This document shows, piece after piece, positions 43,258-55,437 of a DNA stretch of 64,000 nucleotides (positions are counted from its first letter, which is position 1; each line of letters opens with the position of its first letter). Source of the stretch: Thamnocephalis sphaerospora (taxonomy: Eukaryota; Zoopagomycota; Zoopagomycetes; Zoopagales; Sigmoideomycetaceae); contig KZ992437.1 in NCBI GenBank assembly GCA_003614735.1, positions 1 to 64,000 on the forward strand. Reading direction: 5' to 3'. Under the pieces are notes generated by a model. It was not told the DNA's origin. It searched no databases and saw only the letters and a list, made by a program, of their open reading frames with translations. A program made the translations under genes and the position numbers.

Positions 43258-46200
43258 CTAGTTGAAGGAACAGCGGCACTGGCAGTCGGACACTGGGCAC
43301 ATCTCGTGCTCCTCGAACCATTCGATCAGGTGCACGGCATGGCCACCGTGGCGACAGGACTGGCACCAAGTAAACCAAAGATCAAAGCCCGCCGCGCTGT
43401 CCTGGCCCGAGGAGCGATGGACGGCTGCAGCTTGGCGAACGGCGTCTGCGGGCGTGCCTAGCCGCATCAGACAGAGAGAGCAGCGAGGCAGCATGTTTCG
43501 GCAGCTAGGACAGCAGGATATCTAAACGCGGACGCCGCATATCAATACGACCGATTACTGCAGAGGCAACGCAGTATGGGACGTACTCGCAGGCGCGATG
43601 CATGGCCATCCTGACCGGCAACGCCCGTGGCAGTGGCCACTCGACGGCCCTCACGGTCTGGCATGAGCAAGCTGTGCGCCACGCTTTGATTGCAGTAGCC
43701 GCAGCGCACGTAAACCTGTGGAGCCGGAAAACCAGAGGTGTCTCCTTGCATACGCTGCCGACGGCCTCGGTCAATATCAAACCGGGCGCGTGCATGGTAG
43801 CACTGCCAACGATCCAGCAGAGAGCGGTAGCTGGTTGTCAAATGACTGCGTTAGCAATGCAACAGCTTGCGTTGTGTCTGCACACCATTGTGTCCTACCT
43901 GTCGACCCAGTCCTCCACGCGCGCATCCTTGAACTTGCGCAGCGGTACCTGGCTGACAATAAGACCGGCGGTTTGAACGTCTCCCGTGCGATCCACGTAA
44001 CGAGAGAGCAGCGTCACGCCGACTGACGTAAGTCCAGTCAACAGCAGACCTTCAATGTCTCCATTGATGGTGGCGCGCTTAGCATAATCCTCCACGTATA
44101 CGAGCAGCTACGTAATCGTCAGCCAAATCATAGATGCGTAATTAGCAAGTCTGCATTGCATAGCGCAATGGCTGCCAACTCCAGCTGCACACTTGCCTCG
44201 TCATCGCTAAGGAAGCGTAGTGCTACGCCGAGCCTGTCGCGAAACGGTAGGTCGGTGATGGCCAGCACAGAGGACCACTCCCCGGATGCAATGTAGCCAA
44301 AGATGGCGCGCAGATAGGGTCCGTCCAGATCTGCGCTAAGCGACTTGCACAGGTCACGCCACGTGTTGGAAGCGGTGTCACGATTGTATCCAGCTAGCAC
44401 CGTGGAAATAAGACGGTGCTTCTCATCTGTAAAGCAACGTATACGCCGCCGTTGGCATAATTGCGCTGGCGGACATCCAGCTTACCCACACGTACCTTTG
44501 CTCTCGCTCAAAGCAGCCACGGCATGGCTGACCTTGCCATGGAACAACGCCCAGGCAGCAGCGCGTTCATAGTCACCAGACTTTTGCAACCTGTGCATCC
44601 GTGCGCGGCAGCAGTAGAATGGCCAGATGTGAGCACAGAGTAATACAGGAAAAGATTGGAATCGCAAGCACGCACCCCTCAATCACCAGTTCAATTTGGT
44701 CACTGAATCCCAGCGCAAGCAGCGCAATATGGCGCAACTCTGGCTTGAGTGTCGGCGCCAGAGGAGTATCGCCATTGCGCGCGTCAGACACCAAGGTGGC
44801 CGAGTAATCTGACGTCTCGGATCGCATGATCATTGGAGAATTGGCCTGCGGCGTGGAGGTTGATCTCTTGGGGGCTGTGCTCGTCGCCTGTGATCAGCTG
44901 TCCGCGTATTTCATGTGCAAGGCGCCAACGACTTACCTCGTTCACCTTGGATGATGTGCATGATGCCTTGGTAGCTAAAATCTACCCCGTTGGCCACCAT
45001 CCGCCCGCTTGTCGAGTGTTGTTCTTCGTCTGTCGAGCGCACGCCATATCGACGCAAAGAACGATGGGCCATGCGTCAAATTCACAGATGAGCACGCAAA
45101 GACGACAACGGCAACACTGCTGCTTACACGAAAGCCAACTCCATACTTCTGCCAGCCGGCGGTCATCCCGGATAAATGATCGGTTCTTCTCGGGCTAGAA
45201 AGCGCATTTGGCCAACATGCTTCGTTAGCTCGTGCGCGACATGCAATGCACCCCGTGTGTGTGTGTGCGTGTGTGTTTCAATACCAACATCCATCGAGTA
45301 GCCGCCGAGGGCACGGTCGCGCATGGTCACCGAAATGTCGTTGCGGAGACAGTTCATCTCGCGCGCTTGCATTGGGTTGCGTGTGCTTGTACTGGCGCCA
45401 GTTGCCGCGGCTGCCGAATCATCTGCGGGCCCCACTGCGCGGGATCCGTCCATAGTACGCGTGATTGCATCGGCATCACGCGAGTTGCGTCGAGAGCTTT
45501 GTACGCTCTGACGTGTGCTCTGCAGCTCCAGTCCGACGTTCAGGTGTGTCATCGAAACGGTCCGTCGGCCCTCATCGGTATGGTTGGCCGGCGGATTGGC
45601 CGGCACTTGTACGGACATCTGGCCTGCATTTTGCGGTCGCTGCAGGTACATCGCGTGGGTCTGTGCGGAATGCTCGGCGTGAGGAAAGACAACCATGTCC
45701 TCGTCGCCCACCACCAGCAGACCGCCCGAGGGATCCCAGGCAATACGCCGCGCTTCCTGCAGCTCAACGCATTCAATGACGCCATCCCTGTTGACAGACA
45801 TAAGGCGCGACGTGGCGCGGTCGCATCCAGTGGGAATCCAGGTAAACGAGGCTAGCGGTCGGAGTGCCGGCTTGGCTACCACACAGCACACAGCACACAG
45901 CACACAGCAGGATAGTCCATTAGACTGGCTGAGTGCCGAGCACTGCAATCAGCTGCGGCGTCACTTACTCTGAAGATTACGCCAGAGCACCGGCACATCG
46001 ACTGGGCCAGAAAAGCCTTGCTCGGATGCAACAGGACGATCCAGCATGTTGGAGACGCCAAAGAAGCCGGCAAAACTGCCGCCGACCGTCGCACCCGACA
46101 TAACGCGCCCATCGCCCGAGCCGCCCTGCGACGACTGGCCAAAGCCAAACACACGCTGCGTTGCACCCGTTGGCATACCGTCAATGCCCGTGGTGATGGC

Positions 46201-47634
46201 GGTAGCAGCAGTCGAAGCAGCGGCAGTCGTCGCATTATGACTGGGCCGGATGGTGGTGGTGGTGTACGTGCGCGTAGTGCCCTCTTGCAGGTCCCACAGA
46301 CGAATGTACGGTGAGTCGCGGCCATGCGTAGCAATCATGCCACCACGTCGCGGCGAATACTGCAGTGCGTCCAGACTGCCCGACCGATCAGACGCCTGTA
46401 TGGTAAGCACGGCATCGGACGGCTTGCGCACATCCCAAATGCGCACAATACCATCCTCGGTATACGAGGCCAATCGGTGCTGATGGAACGGATCCACCTG
46501 CACGCCATACACCGCTTTGGTTGCAATCACTACACTGGCCTGCTCAGTCGTGTTCACTGGCCATGCGATAACATGTGTCCTCGTCAGCGCCATCTCATCC
46601 TACCCTGACCACGGACGTCACCACTCACCACGTGTATCATAAACGCGCAGCCACTTGTGCGCCATGCCAGCCACAAGCTGGGTGGGTGTCTTGGGGAACC
46701 AGGCACACGACAGTACTGCCTCTGACATACCGTACTGCTGAATTGGCTGGGCCTCCTGAGCCGATGACGACGACACTGGCAGTGGTGGTGGCGCAGCTGC
46801 CGGGGCGTTACCTGACGTTGCATAGCGAAGTAAGGTCGACATGTCGTTGCCACGCACCGATCCGCCCGACTCGTCCCCATCCACCATGCCATTCATGCGG
46901 GCCTGACCGTTGATAGAAGCAGCTGTTCCCGCGGTAGATGTGACAGTGTTGCGCGCCTGCTCCACATCCCAGATGGCCAAGCAGTGATCATTGCGCACCT
47001 TGTCCAGTCCTGTGGCAAGCAGCCGTGGCTCTGCATCGGAAAAGGTAACCACGTTACAGGGACGCGAGTGGCGCACGCCAAAGATGGGATAGCTGGTCTG
47101 CTGCTGCTGCTGCTGATGGTGGTGGTGGTTTGACGGTTGATGCGATTGCTGGTGGGCATTATGTGGCGCACCGAATAAGCCGCCACTAGAGAAGCCAGGC
47201 GCGGTAAAGCGATTGTGCAGCGAGCTTCCTAGCGAGACGTTGCCAGCAATCGGATGTAGCCGTACCAACAGAGTGCGTCCGTTGGTCAGACCTACTGCCA
47301 CCAGGTCGCGACAGGTTGGATCGGGCGACCAAGCAAAGCACTATATGCGCATACAGGCTCACCGCTAAGCCCAATATATGCTGTCCGCTGGCACGCCAGC
47401 ATCGCTCACCTTCATCAAAGACACGTCCGAGTTGACGGCCACCATGGAAATGGACGACTGCGTGTCCGAGCACTGTACGCCGCGTCAGCCGCCCGTTTAC
47501 CGCCTGGCTCGCCGCTGTCGCGCACTCACGCCTGGCGTCCACTCGTACAGACGAAGGTCATTGCCGCCCACCAGGAACTGGCTTTCCTCCCGGTACGGCG
47601 ACCATACAATGCGCGACACTCGCGTGCTGCTCAT
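43258..47634 (-). CDS. SEA4: SEA complex subunit Sea4 / Mios (GATOR2), 1151 aa
   Basis: Thirteen exons, complement: 47530-47634, 47410-47472, 46629-47340, 45969-46556, 45289-45875, 45128-45194, 44937-45029, 44676-44874, 44496-44590, 44197-44426, 43899-44107, 43587-43830, 43258-43521. Sea4/Mios is a scaffold of the vacuolar SEA/GATOR2 complex that promotes TORC1 activity. The N-terminal WD40 propeller (VSRIVWSPYREESQFLVGG, CFAWSPDPTCRDLVAVGL, LLATGLDKVRNDHCLAIWD, SYTEDGIVRIWDVRK) is followed by an alpha-solenoid (SGDYERAAAWALFHGK, NTWRDLCKSLSADLDGPYL, GLLLTGLTSVG, YVDRTGDVQTAG) and a C-terminal zinc RING (PRCSLCLMRLGTP, WFTWCQSCRHGGHAVHLIEW, CPVSDCQCRC), collinear with human MIOS (875 aa). It is longer through low-complexity inserts, including a His/Gln run. 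One intron has a GC donor at 44196. The donor at 45288 is a weak GTTGGT, so that junction is the least certain. Confidence 0.92.
45255..45274. repeat. GT/CA dinucleotide microsatellite
   Basis: Nearly pure GT repeat on the plus strand within the SEA4 intron 45195-45288. Confidence 0.85.
45881..45908. repeat. 7-bp tandem repeat, four copies
   Basis: ACACAGC repeated four times, just inside the SEA4 intron 45876-45968, next to its 3' splice site. On the coding strand it supplies a GCTGTGT tract before TGGTAG. Confidence 0.85.
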
Positions 47635-47978
47635 GATGTCAGAACCCGCTCTCGTGGCTCACGGGCAACGGTACCACGGCCACAGTCTATCAGCTGCGCC
47701 CCGGTATGCACGTCCTCTTTGCGCGCGCGCTGTGCTGGCTGCTGTCGATGCAAATGGCGGTCAGGCGGCAGGCCAGCAGGTCGGTCGACGACAAATGGGC
47801 GGAAGAAGTCCTACCGTTGCATGTTGTCATCGCGCAACCAGCCGTCGCCTTCCGCTTTGCTCCTTTCCGCACTACCACCGCCATCACTACGATCTGCCAG
47901 CGACGCGGCTACTGTCGTCCCGTTCACCCGGCCTACCTGCCTTTTCGTTTTCTGCTCACCTCTGCTGTACGCGTCACT
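47635..47978. promoter_or_regulatory. divergent promoter region, SEA4 / complex I subunit
   Basis: 344 bases between divergent start codons. No specific element identified; a C/T-rich stretch precedes the plus-strand ATG. Confidence 0.4.
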
Positions 47979-48283
47979 ATGGCTCACGGCGCCTATACTT
48001 CCGGGGCCTACGGCAGCTTCCGCGTGCCGCACGCTGGCGCTGCCCATCGCTGGACCGCCAAGCTGCTCGGTGCCAGCATGTGGTTCTTTATGATGTACCG
48101 CGCCAAGCAGGACGGCCCTACGCTGCTGGTAAGCAAAGCTGCGGGTTGGATCTGGCCAGAATTCATCGCAAACGCCCGGCGTCATCGCTGTTTACGCTAA
48201 CATGCACTATGAACGCGCAGGGCTGGTCGCATCCTTGGGAGCACGGCCACCATCACGGCGACGACGACAAGTCGCACCACTAG
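47979..48283 (+). CDS. small complex I accessory subunit (NDUFB2-like), 70 aa
   Basis: Exons 47979-48128 and 48221-48283, phase 0, 92-nt intron. The product is basic at its N-terminus (YGSFRVPHAGAAHRWTAKLL), has one membrane span (LLGASMWFFMMYRAKQDG) and ends GWSHPWEHGHHHG followed by Asp/His residues. The WFFMMYRAKQDGP-x-LLGW-HPWE pattern fits the small single-pass subunit of mitochondrial NADH dehydrogenase related to NDUFB2; that fit is from memory of the family, without a search. Acts in the inner membrane if correct. The splice removes a frame that would otherwise stop at 48198. Confidence 0.65.
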
Positions 48284-48465
48284 GCAAGCACAGCGAACGC
48301 AGGCTACTGTGCTACTCGACGCCATAACCTATCGTCTACATTTCAATGAACCAGCTCTTTGCAGGCGTATTTACGTATGCGTCCTTCTACATTGGTGAAA
48401 GCGAGACGGGGCCATGGTGTGTGCATTGACGTCCACCATACTGCATCCACGGTTGTATGCGCTTC

Positions 48466-48675
48466 TCAGCTACCACTGCCGCCACTGTGGTCGCCGCCGC
48501 CACCACCTGTGTCTCCGCCTCCGCTTGCTGCGCCGGCTGGTCCATCTTGCTCCCGCTGCTCATAGGATGCGTCGTAGGCACGCAGATAGCGTGTCAGCCA
48601 GACATAGCCCACTAGAATGATAAGCGCGAGCAGAATGTCATTGGTGGAGGTGGAAAAAGACACGATATTGCCCAT
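48466..48675 (-). CDS. small single-pass membrane protein, 69 aa
   Basis: From the ATG at 48675 the protein reads MGNIVSFSTSTNDILLALII, then a hydrophobic helix ending GYVWLTRYLRAY, then a Gly-rich tail (GDTGGGGGDHSGGSG). Met-Gly-Asn followed by Ser at position 6 matches the N-myristoylation pattern. The frame is open upstream to 48861, so a longer form is possible. I do not recognise a family. It is convergent with the complex I subunit gene, 182 bases away. Confidence 0.45.
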   Translation of the reverse strand: MGNIVSFSTSTNDILLALIILVGYVWLTRYLRAYDASYEQREQDGPAGAASGGGDTGGGGGDHSGGSGS

Positions 48676-49691
48676 CGTGCGCAACTGCCGCTGCAATCTT
48701 GCGTTGGTCGGCTCCGAAGCACTTTTGTGATTGCCGCTTGGTAGAGATGGCGCCGTTGAAAAAGTCAGGGGCAACAGGTGTAAGTGTGTGTATTGAGATG
48801 GCCACCACCCAAACACACTCCCCGCGTGTCCATTACGCCAAACCAACAGGGACGCGCTCATAGCAGAACCCCATACGTGACAAAGCGCGCCCGTGTGCAG
48901 GGGCTATACGCGTTACGGCATGCGTGTGCTTATTGTTGTGCATGTACGCTATTTAGCCCGCATGACTGGCATCCATGGCCCAGGGACTGGTTGCTAGCGG
49001 GACAGCCGGGGCGTTGGGTGTGACGGCATGGACGTGTCGTGCGGCACGATGGCATCGCCTACCGTATCTACCAGCTTGACAACCAACTCGGCGCCGCGCC
49101 ACGGCTGCATGCTTGGCGCGTAGACCGTGTACACGCTCTCTGTACGTCGACAAGCGTACGTGCGGCCCATGTCCGTTGTCCATGCAGGATTGACACTACC
49201 ACCGTTACCGCCGTTGCGCATCTTTCTCCGCATAGATATCGCTGCTGCCCGTGATTAACATTATTACCGCGCCTCTGTCGTGTCACCAAGCTCGGTAATT
49301 ACCGATAGATCGATTTAATCTGCACGCGTGACCGGCAGCCAGGAAACCAGGTACCGCGCAGGCTTACTCGCGCGCACCGTCGCCTGTTGCCATCCAATCT
49401 CTGGCTGTTCGGTCGCGCAATACCGCTGGCACTCGAATCCTTGGAGGTGTAGGCGCCGAATCCTGGACGCGCTGGCGTTTATAACCGCCGTACGCATGCC
49501 CGGAGCAAAGATCCTGTACGTACCATTTCTGCCGCTCGTGCTGTTTGTCGCGCTGCCTCTCTGCTCACCTTGTCCTGCTCTTCCGTCTGCGCCAGCGCTC
49601 GCCTCGGCGTATCTTCACTTGCATATCCCTTCACATATCACTGTGTCACGCTGATCCAGCTTGCTGCAGAGCAATCACCATAATCTAACCC
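48676..49691. other. intergenic region
   Basis: About 1 kb between divergent genes. Short frames only; the last ~180 bases before 49692 are C/T-rich and likely the leader and promoter of the aspartic protease. Nothing else seen. Confidence 0.5.
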
Positions 49692-51167
49692 ATGACGCCG
49701 CTTATTGCCTTATGCATGCTACTGGTCAGCACGGCATCGGCCGAGGTGATCAGGTAAGCATGCGTGCTCGGTCTCCTTTGAGCGCTTAATAATCCAACCA
49801 ATGTGCTTAGAGTGTCACTGCAGCGAACTGCGCTGGAAGTGTCGCGAAATGCCACCGTGTCGAAGCTTGGCCGCCCCAGTTACCGCATTCGCCAGGCCGT
49901 GGCACGCCAGAGTCTCGAGGCGTACATGAAGGATATTGCAGTAGGTTTCCAAACCAGCTGCGTGCGAGTCTATCCGCCACTATGCTAATCATGCCTGGCA
50001 GTACTTTGGTGCGGTTAGTGTCGGCAATCCGCCAAAGAGCTTCCGAATCGATTTTGATACCGGTAGCGCCAATACATGGATCTCATCCACGCTGTGCCAA
50101 ACTACAGCGTGCATGGGCCATCGCCGCTTCAACCCGGACGAGTCGACCACCTTCCGCAATGACGGTCGCCGCTTCCTGGTGCAGTACGGTGATGGCTCCT
50201 CGGTCAACGGCGTGCTTGGCCGTGACGACATCAACATTGGCGGCGTGCTGCTACGTGGCCAGTCGTTTGGTTTGGCGCAGTCGGAGAGCGACGAGATGGA
50301 CGATCAGACCATCGACGGCATCATGGGCCTGGCCTTTTCCGAGCTGAACGCCGTCTCCAACGCACCCACCGTGCTGGACACGATGATTGATCAACGCCTG
50401 CTCGATGCGCCCATCTTCTCGTTCCACCTATCTCGCGGAGATGCCAACACGCAGAGCACCGGCGAAATCATCTTTGGTGGCATTGATGCATCCCGCTTCC
50501 AAAGTCCAATGCGATTCGCACCCGTCACTCGTCCGCTCTACTGGCAGTTCCACGTGGATCAGGTGTACATTGGCGGCAAATCGCTGAAGCTCAGCTCGGA
50601 TGCAGTTGTCGACACGGGCACCTCGCTGATCGTCGTTCCCAGCGACATTGCACGTCAGCTGCACACCCAAATTCCGGGCTCCTTCTTTTCACCTGTTAGC
50701 GGCTGGCTGCTGCCATGCAACCTGTCCAGCACCGGTCCTGCTCTGGAATTCGAAATGGCCGGCGGCAAATCGACCGTTCCAAGCGTCGACTATGTCGGCC
50801 CGGCTCTTACAATGACGCCGGAAATGTGCTTTAGCAATATCATGAACAGCGAAGTCGAGGTAGGCTGCAAATACCAACGTTTTCCATTTGCTCTGTCACT
50901 CACCTAGCGCGCGTTTGGCAGCACTGGATTTTGGGTGATACTTTTTTGAAGAACAACTATGTCGTCTTTGACTATGGCAATCGTCGTATTGGATTTGCCC
51001 ATCGCACCGACGAAACAAAATCGCCCCAAAAGAAACCGCAACTGGCCCAGGGCAGTCGCGCGCGGTCGACTAGTCGCCGCCGCGGGCGGGACTATGGGCG
51101 GGTTGCGTCGTCTCCCTCGAACCAGGTGTCCAGCGCCGCCACCCAAAAAGCCAAAGGAGGCCGATAG
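49692..51167 (+). CDS. secreted pepsin-like aspartic protease, 431 aa
   Basis: Exons 49692-49753, 49811-49940, 50002-50859 and 50922-51167. Signal peptide MTPLIALCMLLVSTASA, then a ~45-residue propeptide, then the A1 catalytic domain: YFGAVSVGNPPKSFRIDFDT with Asp83 of the first Asp-Thr-Gly, the flap Tyr in VQYGDGSSVNG, DGIMGLAF, IIFGGIDASRF and Asp268 of the second Asp-Thr-Gly in VVDTGTSLIVV, ending ILGDTFLKNNYVVFDYGNRR. Both active-site aspartates are present, so it should be active at acid pH outside the cell or in the vacuole. The C-terminal ~55 residues are unusual for the family, basic and Ser/Lys/Arg-rich (ARSTSRRRGRDYG). There is no obvious GPI signal. Confidence 0.93.
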
Positions 51168-51604
51168 GCCCAACCGCTCCTCGGCCACGCCCTTGTCGTA
51201 GAAACATTTGCACTACTGTGTCCATAGTCCTCTCCGTGGCATCTTCTCGCATCAATCTCAATCCTACCGCTACACTGCATTACTGCGTGCGCGCCGAGCC
51301 TTTCATGACTCTTGGTGCCCGTCTACCGGTGCTCTGTCTGCTTCTGTTATCGATATCTTTGCCGCTGTTTTATCACCCCTTCTCCACTCTTCCATTCTGT
51401 ATTCCTCCCCTGCATAACCGCCAGGCACCACACGCGCCCATGTATTGCCTAGTCAGCCGCAAGGCTTAGAGAATCTGCAGCGATATGCGTATGTGTATAA
51501 TGAATAGCACAAGCCAGCCCATTGGGCGCCAGAAGGGGGCCTATAACAACAACAAATAGATGCGTAGGGCAAACGCTACGCACTTGCATGATGGTCAAAG
51601 TGCG
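51168..51604. other. intergenic region between convergent genes
   Basis: About 440 bases between the protease and gamma-tubulin stops. Presumably 3' UTRs; no gene seen. Confidence 0.55.
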
Positions 51605-53716
<2,112 letters not shown>

Positions 53717-53792
53717 AGTGAGTTTAGCGAAGCGCAAACGTTGCTGGTCGAGGTGGATGCGAACGAGTGGAAGCGTACAAGTAAACAGGCGG

Positions 53793-53798
53793 TTTATT
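53793..53798 (-). terminator. possible poly(A) signal of the PPR gene
   Basis: AATAAA on the minus strand about 145 bases past the PPR stop and just upstream of gamma-tubulin. Confidence 0.35.
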
Positions 53799-53940
53799 GA
53801 CATTTGTTGCTCGTGACCAGTTCTCCCGCCAGGAGTGTTCTATCCAAACTGCGCGTGTATGCACGATGCATACCGTGTAGCGTCTGCAGCCTAACCGCCT
53901 GCCATGCACAAAAAACTCTATCAAATGGCCTGTATTTAGT

Positions 53941-55263
53941 CTAGCGCTGCTTTCCTGCAGCGTTCGAATCGAGTTTGCGCATCGATTGCACCATCAAGCC
54001 AGTGGCAGAGACAAAGTTGCGCATATCCGGCTGATACTCGCCCGTCGCCCAGTACCGGTCCAGTGCTCGGCAAAAGTATCGATAGCCAGTGCTTGCATTG
54101 CCGCTGCGTGCGCAGGACGCCATGAGAACATCCATAATGCCAGGCGTCGGCGCTACCGTGTCCGGCGGTGGGCTTGGCGGCAGTCTGCTGCCCTTCTTTG
54201 TCCGATACGGCGTCTGCTCAACTTCTGGCTGGCGCAGCGTCTCGCCAAGGTTAAGCCACGTCTCGGCAATACCAAAGATGCGCGGCAGCTGCTGCGGATT
54301 CTCGGCTGCTTTGCACGAGCGCATCACCGCCTGGACCAGCTGTGCATCCACCGGCACTCTAGTACGCGGCACATCAACAGACCAAATCTCCCAGGCCCGC
54401 TCATAGTTGCAGGCGAAGGTGTATGCGTTGATTACCGTCGTTACCGTCACCGCATCGACGCGACCATACTTTTTCAAATGCGCATAGGTCGCTTCCAGGC
54501 GCTCAAGATCGCCGGCTTTGGCATACACCTTCACCGCTGCATTTGCATGCTGCATGGAAATGTGATTCAGATAGTCGAATCCTGGCAATGACCACACGTC
54601 CTTTCCGCGCTCGGTTTGCTCGGCAAGGCCACGGAGTATACGCTCGGTAAGGTCAGCATGCGCACCAGCGCTACTGGCCAAAGCATTCAACAGATTGGTG
54701 TAGGTTTGGTCGGTCGGCTTATGGCCAAACTTTTTCATGCCGTTGAACAGCTGCCAGGCTTTCAGGCCCTTGCCTTCTTTGCCAAATGCTTTGATGAGTT
54801 CGCTCCAGGCGACCGCCGATTGCGCCGTCTGCGGAGCGCTCCGCAGCAGCTGGGCCGCCTCGTCCAGCTGACCTCGATTGGTTAGCCTTTTCAGCTTTTC
54901 CACTAGCAAATACGGATCCATCATATACGTTGGCTTTTGTTTTTCCGCATAGCCTGGCCGCCGTCCCTGCTGCTGTGACGACCGCTTTTGTTGCTGCTGC
55001 TGCTTTGGTCGTTGCTTCTGCTGTTTCTGCCGTGGCCGCAGCCCCAAGGCACGTTCGACAGAGTCGTCCAGAACGGGTCGTGGCGGGCGATTGCGCTCGG
55101 CTGAGCGGCGCCCACTCGAGTCCGTGTTGCGATAGGACGGCCCATAGGTCACGGCCGACGTCTTTAGCGCGCGCTCAAGTACCGAGTACAGGCCAGTCGC
55201 TGCACGCAGCGGCACCAAGCGGCACGCGGCGGTGGGCGAGCGGGCAGCCAAAGCAGCAATCAT
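53941..55263 (-). CDS. pentatricopeptide-repeat protein, probably mitochondrial, 440 aa
   Basis: Intronless from the ATG at 55263. The N-terminus (MIAALAARSPTAACRLVPLR) has the basic amphipathic look of a mitochondrial presequence. A Gln/Lys/Arg-rich stretch follows (~75-105), then helical repeats with PPR features: LVEKLKRLTNRGQLDEAAQL, VAWSELIKAFGKEGKGLKAW, PTDQTYTNLLNALASSAG, AVKVYAKAGDLERLEATYAH, VTVTTVINAYTFACNYERAW and GIMDVLMASCARSGNASTGY. PPR proteins bind organellar RNA and act in its processing or translation. The frame continues upstream to 55566, but that part is antisense to LST8 exon 1 and is not used. Head-to-head with LST8. Confidence 0.82.
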   Translation of the reverse strand: MIAALAARSPTAACRLVPLRAATGLYSVLERALKTSAVTYGPSYRNTDSSGRRSAERNRPPRPVLDDSVERALGLRPRQKQQKQRPKQQQQQKRSSQQQGRRPGYAEKQKPTYMMDPYLLVEKLKRLTNRGQLDEAAQLLRSAPQTAQSAVAWSELIKAFGKEGKGLKAWQLFNGMKKFGHKPTDQTYTNLLNALASSAGAHADLTERILRGLAEQTERGKDVWSLPGFDYLNHISMQHANAAVKVYAKAGDLERLEATYAHLKKYGRVDAVTVTTVINAYTFACNYERAWEIWSVDVPRTRVPVDAQLVQAVMRSCKAAENPQQLPRIFGIAETWLNLGETLRQPEVEQTPYRTKKGSRLPPSPPPDTVAPTPGIMDVLMASCARSGNASTGYRYFCRALDRYWATGEYQPDMRNFVSATGLMVQSMRKLDSNAAGKQR

Positions 55264-55437
55264 GAGGTGGGCAGGAATGAAAAAGAAATCGCCGGCCGTG
55301 ACTAGAGCAGGGCAGCCTCGCGTCGACTTTCTCACTGCGACCAGTCCTGCACTCCTTCCTCGCCACACCGTCCTTTGCTCAACGCCTGCGCCTCGCGTGC
55401 GTCTTTTCGAGCGCGTATTCGACAAGCTGACCGTGCC
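55264..55437. promoter_or_regulatory. bidirectional promoter region, PPR gene / LST8
   Basis: 174 bases between the two divergent ATGs. No specific element identified. Confidence 0.4.

Noticed and set aside
44975-45166. GTAGATTTTAG stretch in SEA4 taken as an intron end
   Set aside because: Reading through it gives VDFSYQGIMHII, which fits the Mios helix, so it is coding.
43216-46314. Plus-strand frames such as 45232-45855
   Set aside because: Shadows of SEA4 exons, which match the family on the minus strand.
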